63,737 nt of DNA from WHSP01 sp040905505. Lineage in GTDB: Bacteria; Gemmatimonadota; Gemmatimonadetes; Longimicrobiales; Longimicrobiaceae. This document shows, piece by piece, positions 61,045 through 63,737 of the stretch. A program made the position numbers and the translations under genes. A model generated the notes under the pieces. It saw only the letters and a list, made by a program, of their open reading frames with translations, was not told where the DNA came from and made no database searches. The stretch is from positions 1 through 63,737 of the forward strand of contig JBBDRL010000008.1 in the NCBI GenBank assembly GCA_040905505.1, read 5' to 3'. Position 1 is the first letter of the stretch, and every line of letters starts with the position of its first letter.

Positions 61045-62345
61045 GGCTCGCCCGGGAAAACGGAACACGCCCACCCCAGCCACCTTCGAGAAGGGTCGCC
61101 GTGACGGGCATCGGCTGCATCACGCCGATCGGAAATTCGGTGGAGGGCCTCTGGGAGGGGCTGCACCGCCGGGAATCCGCCGTGCGACGGATCAGTCGCT
61201 TCGACACGTCGCCCTTCCGCACGCATATCGCGGCCGAGGTCGACGAGTTTCGGCCGCTGGACTTCATGGAGAAGCAGCGGGTCAAGAGGTTGGACAGATT
61301 CGCGCAGTTCTCCGTCGCCTCCGCCCGGCTCGCGCTGGACGACGCGGGGCTGGAACCCGCGTCTCTCGATCCCGACCGTGTCGCCGTGCAGATCGGCTCG
61401 GCACTGGGCGGCATCATGCACGCCGAGGAGCAGTACCATAAGTACCTCACCGAAGGCGTCCGCGGGGTCAGTCCGCTCCTGGCGCTCTCCGTCTTCGGCG
61501 GGTCGTCCTCCTGCAACATCGCGATCGAGTTCGGCTTCACGGGATCCAACGCCACGAACGCCATGAGCTGCGCCTCGGGCGCGATCGCCATTGGCGACGC
61601 CTGGCGCCTCATCCGTGAGGGCAGCGCGGATGTCGCTCTTGCCGGTGGCGTCGAGGCACCCCTGTCTCCACTGAGCTATGGCGCCTTCGCGATCCTCCGC
61701 GCCATGTCCACACGCAACGACGACCCCCGCCACTCCTCGCGTCCCTTCGACGTCGACCGCGACGGGTTCGTGATGGCGGAGGGCGCCGCCATCCTCGTGC
61801 TCGAGGAGCTGGAGCACGCCCGCGCCCGGGGAGCGCGGGTCTACGCGGAACTCTGCGGCTATGGAACCTCCAATGACGCGTTCCACATGACTGCTCCGCG
61901 CCCTGACGGCGCGCAGGCCGCCCGCGCCGTTCGCCAGGCCCTGACCGTCGCCGGCGTGCAGCCGGACCAGATCGACTACGTCAATGCACACGGCTCCTCC
62001 ACACCGCTCAATGATGCGACGGAAAGCCGTGTGATCCGCGAGGTTTTCGGCGAGCACTCCGACTCCCTCGCCGTCAGCGGCACGAAGGGCTATCACGCCC
62101 ATGCGCTCGGCGCAACCGGCGCCATCGAGGCGGCCATCACCGCACTCGCGCTGCGCAACGGCTGGATCCCTCCTACCCTGAACCTCGAATCCCCTGACCC
62201 CGACTGCGACCTGACCTACACCAACGGAATCGGCGACACCCGCGAAGTCCGGTACGCGGTCTCGAACTCCTTCGGTTTCGGCGGCATCAACGCGGCTCTG
62301 GTCTTCGGAAAGGCAGGGAATGAAAAAGCAGGGAATAGGGAATAG
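61041..62345 (+). CDS. beta-ketoacyl-ACP synthase (FabF-like)
   Basis: A 434-residue KAS II-type condensing enzyme. Catalytic Cys C177 (NAMSCASG), H317 (VNAHGSSTP) and H354 (KGYHAHALGATG) are in place, with the gate SFGFGGINAAL near the end. The C-terminal 12 residues (GKAGNEKAGNRE) are read from a heptamer repeat beyond the normal end. It is coupled to an aromatase-like protein, a combination typical of aromatic or aryl-polyketide pathways. No acyl carrier protein or ketoreductase gene lies in the window, so it could also be a fatty-acid enzyme with an accessory gene. Confidence 0.88.
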   Translation: MRLARENGTRPPQPPSRRVAVTGIGCITPIGNSVEGLWEGLHRRESAVRRISRFDTSPFRTHIAAEVDEFRPLDFMEKQRVKRLDRFAQFSVASARLALDDAGLEPASLDPDRVAVQIGSALGGIMHAEEQYHKYLTEGVRGVSPLLALSVFGGSSSCNIAIEFGFTGSNATNAMSCASGAIAIGDAWRLIREGSADVALAGGVEAPLSPLSYGAFAILRAMSTRNDDPRHSSRPFDVDRDGFVMAEGAAILVLEELEHARARGARVYAELCGYGTSNDAFHMTAPRPDGAQAARAVRQALTVAGVQPDQIDYVNAHGSSTPLNDATESRVIREVFGEHSDSLAVSGTKGYHAHALGATGAIEAAITALALRNGWIPPTLNLESPDPDCDLTYTNGIGDTREVRYAVSNSFGFGGINAALVFGKAGNEKAGNRE

Positions 62346-62446
62346 GGAGTAGGGAATAGCCTACAGGTGCCCAGCATCGACCCCTGCGATCGAAACGAGG
62401 GTGCCCTCGTCGCAGGCTATTCCCTACTCCCTATTCCCCATTCCCT
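62315..62446. repeat. heptamer inverted element (word AGGGAAT / ATTCCCT)
   Basis: The left arm 62315-62357 has AGGGAAT several times, starting inside the ketosynthase coding end and including its TAG stop (62343-62345). The right arm 62419-62446 has ATTCCCT, ACTCCCT, ATTCCCC, ATTCCCT. The inner edges continue the pairing (AATAGCC / GGCTATT). In the core is a CGAGGG...CCCTCG hairpin. Confidence 0.85.
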
Positions 62447-62553
62447 ACTTTTCTTGGAACCAAACCCGCCGTGCCCCACTATTACCTCACGTCATCGAGA
62501 CGCGACGGGCGCCAGGCACCCGCGCTTCTCGCTCGAGAAAGGCTTCCGATCCC

Positions 62554-62583
62554 TTTACAGTCCCCCAATCCACGGCCTATATT
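62554..62583 (+). promoter_or_regulatory. promoter of the sigma-factor gene
   Basis: TTTACA (62554-62559), 18-bp spacer, TATATT (62578-62583): the best vegetative-type promoter in the window. The start of transcription would be near 62590, giving a leader of about 115 nt. Confidence 0.6.
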
Positions 62584-62592
62584 GTGTGGGTT

Positions 62593-62631
62593 ATGAAAGG
62601 AATTATGGGAGACGGACACCTGAACAAGTAA
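62593..62631 (+). other. candidate leader peptide (12 codons)
   Basis: ATG at 62593 or 62605 opens MKGIMGDGHLNK and ends with TAA at 62629-62631. The second ATG has AAAGGA five bases ahead. It lies just after the promoter and right before a strong hairpin. The peptide has no run of one amino acid, so an attenuator is only a possibility. Confidence 0.35.
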
Positions 62632-62635
62632 GCCG

Positions 62636-62675
62636 AGGGCGGCGAGCGTCGGACACCGACGGGGCTCGCTGCCCT
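62636..62675 (+). promoter_or_regulatory. leader hairpin before the sigma-factor gene
   Basis: A 12-bp stem (62636-62647 with 62664-62675, one G-T pair) encloses a second stem GTCGG-ACA-CCGAC. The following sequence is T-rich (TTAGTTATTTC), so it could act as an attenuator or as an mRNA-stability structure. It starts 5 bp after the stop of the possible leader peptide. Confidence 0.45.
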
Positions 62676-62704
62676 TAGTTATTTCATCCCAACGAGCCGA
62701 ACTC

Positions 62705-63565
62705 ATGTTTTTCAGCTCCCGTGCCCTGGACTCGTTTGATCAGTACCTGCATGACGTTGAAAAATACCCCCTCATCGAGGATCCGGAGCAGGAGCGCGCG
62801 CTAGCGCGCCGTGCTCGCAGCGGCGACAAGGAAGCGGCCGAACGCCTCGTCACGGCCAACCTTCGTTTCGTCATCTCTTATGTGAAGAAGTACCAGGGCC
62901 GCGGTCTCGGACTCGCAGAGCTGGTCTGTATCGGGAACGAGGGCCTGTTGAAGGCCGTCAAGAAGTTCGATCCGGAAAAGGGAGTGAAGTTCATCTCCTA
63001 CGCAGTGTGGTGGATCCGCCAGACGGTTCTCCAGGCGCTGGCCGAGCAGACCCGGTCGGTTCGGATCCCCCTGAATCAGAACTCGAACCTGGTGAGGCTG
63101 TCGCGCACGGAGACGGCCCTCACTCAGACGCTGGGACGCTCGCCGACAGATCAGGAGATCGCCGACGAGATGGCCGAGCCGATCGACACGATCCGGGCGC
63201 TCAGGCGGGTCGCCGCGAGCGAGCTTTCGCTCGACGCGCCGCTGGACCGGGGCGATCGTGACTCATCGTCCTTCGGCGAGCGCTTCGCCGGTGCCGAAGC
63301 CGAAGAGATCGAGGAGGAGGTCGAGTCGCAGGCGCGGCGCGAGTTCCTCGAGCGGATGTTCGAGAAGTACCTGACGGAGCGAGAGCGCAAGATCCTCTAC
63401 CTCTACTACGGCCTCGATGAGGGCGAGGAGAGGACGCTGGAGGAGATCGGAATGCTGCTCGGCGTGACGCGCGAGCGTATCCGGCAGATCCGGAACCGTG
63501 CATTCGAGAAGCTCAGGGAGAGCCCGGACGGACACGCACTCGAAGGATTCTGGGCCGTGTCCTGA
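62705..63565 (+). CDS. sigma-70 family factor, primary-like (RpoD/SigA)
   Basis: A 286-residue sigma factor without region 1.1. Region 1.2 (YLHDVEKYPLIEDPEQERAL), region 2 (NLRFVISYVKKYQGRGLGLAELVCIGNEGLLKAVKKFD, FISYAVWWIRQTVLQALAEQ), region 3 and region 4 with the helix-turn-helix (LEEIGMLLGVTRERIRQIRNRAFEKLR) are all present. The sequence follows the primary-sigma pattern seen in Bacteroidota-like genomes, where the principal factor is short. It probably directs most transcription or is a close group 2 relative. It has its own promoter and structured leader, and is followed immediately by a pyrE-like fragment. Confidence 0.92.
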   Translation: MFFSSRALDSFDQYLHDVEKYPLIEDPEQERALARRARSGDKEAAERLVTANLRFVISYVKKYQGRGLGLAELVCIGNEGLLKAVKKFDPEKGVKFISYAVWWIRQTVLQALAEQTRSVRIPLNQNSNLVRLSRTETALTQTLGRSPTDQEIADEMAEPIDTIRALRRVAASELSLDAPLDRGDRDSSSFGERFAGAEAEEIEEEVESQARREFLERMFEKYLTERERKILYLYYGLDEGEERTLEEIGMLLGVTRERIRQIRNRAFEKLRESPDGHALEGFWAVS

Positions 63566-63737
63566 GACCTGGCTTCGGGTGGACGGAAGGCGGTGGGGCT
63601 CGTGGTTTCCGTGGATCGCATGGAGAAGGGGGCCGGTGCCCGTCCTGCTCTACGCGAGATCCGGGAGGACTTCGGCCTTAAAACGACGGCCATCGTCTCG
63701 GTGCTCGACCTGATCGCATTTCTGGAGACGGAGGAGG
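63566..63737 (+). pseudogene. 3' piece of pyrE (orotate phosphoribosyltransferase), no start visible
   Basis: In the frame directly after the sigma stop (63563-63565) the window reads GLVVSVDRMEKGAGARPALR then REDFGLKTTAIVSVLDLIAF, matching the C-terminal strands of PyrE (typically G-V-x-V-S-V-D-R-x-E-x-G). The N-terminal two thirds, including the PRPP loop, are missing, since the sigma stop precedes. GTG 63593, GTG 63602 and ATG 63620 are possible in-frame starts, but too late for a whole enzyme. The frame is open to the window edge. It could be a truncated copy or an assembly junction. Confidence 0.5.

Overview
The window is 63.7 kb of GC-rich bacterial chromosome, densely coding on both strands. 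The gene complement (short-form HisG with HisZ, a short primary-type sigma factor, a DUF4837 lipoprotein, M2/M16/M20/M42 peptidases, a UMF1 transporter, several SDs close to AAGGAGG and -10 boxes such as TATATT/TATCTT) fits a Gemmatimonadota-like member of the FCB neighbourhood. That placement is inference from gene style, not from a marker tree. There is no rRNA, tRNA, CRISPR array or integrated element that I can see. The 100-N block at 25829-25928 is flanked by identical 55-bp copies, so the sequence is a scaffold, probably metagenomic.

Layout. 1-5.5 kb: partial SRPBCC protein, exported FAH-fold protein, then gltX-lexA-tadA on the minus strand and an HD-domain protein. 5.5-13.5 kb: decayed YheT-type hydrolase, UMF1 transporter, small membrane proteins, DUF445 protein, M20 peptidase, sugar-nucleotidyltransferase, DUF296 protein. 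13.7-21 kb: two tandem CPA2 antiporters with TrkA-N tails, a LonA-architecture protein whose ATPase motifs have decayed, and a DAACS symporter. 21-25.5 kb: lipoprotein, then a guaB operon carrying an AtuA-C-like protein, an enoyl-CoA hydratase and a small membrane protein. 26-36 kb: acyltransferase, M20 and M2 peptidases, phosphatidylserine decarboxylase, an active/inactive M16 pair and thiI. 36-46.4 kb: Sua5, exported S15-type hydrolase, radical SAM protein with an unusual cysteine spacing, 3-hydroxyacyl-CoA dehydrogenase, thiolase, lipoprotein redoxin, pyrD, hydrolase. 46.4-53 kb: hisZ-hisG-hisD, a 52-codon membrane peptide, otsB, hisIE plus a DUF4837 lipoprotein. 53-63.7 kb: a zincin-motif lipoprotein, HNH protein, ilvA, Nudix, YeeZ-like SDR, M42 peptidase, an aromatase/ketosynthase pair, a principal-type sigma factor with a structured leader, and a piece of pyrE.

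How genes work together: nearly all of histidine biosynthesis visible here is HisZ/HisG (step 1), HisIE (steps 2-3) and HisD (last steps). guaB, pyrD and pyrE point to nucleotide synthesis. The peptidases suggest a peptide-scavenging lifestyle. Thiolase and 3HCDH could act together in C4 acyl-CoA chemistry.

The most unusual content is of two kinds. First, a dispersed family of intergenic elements built from in-phase 7-bp words, usually two arms in inverted orientation around a variable core. The word differs between loci, and most elements touch a stop codon; two even run into the coding 3' end. Second, the Lon-like protein: its Ser-Lys protease dyad is intact, but Walker A, Walker B, the pore-loop aromatic, the arginine finger and sensor-2 positions are all changed.
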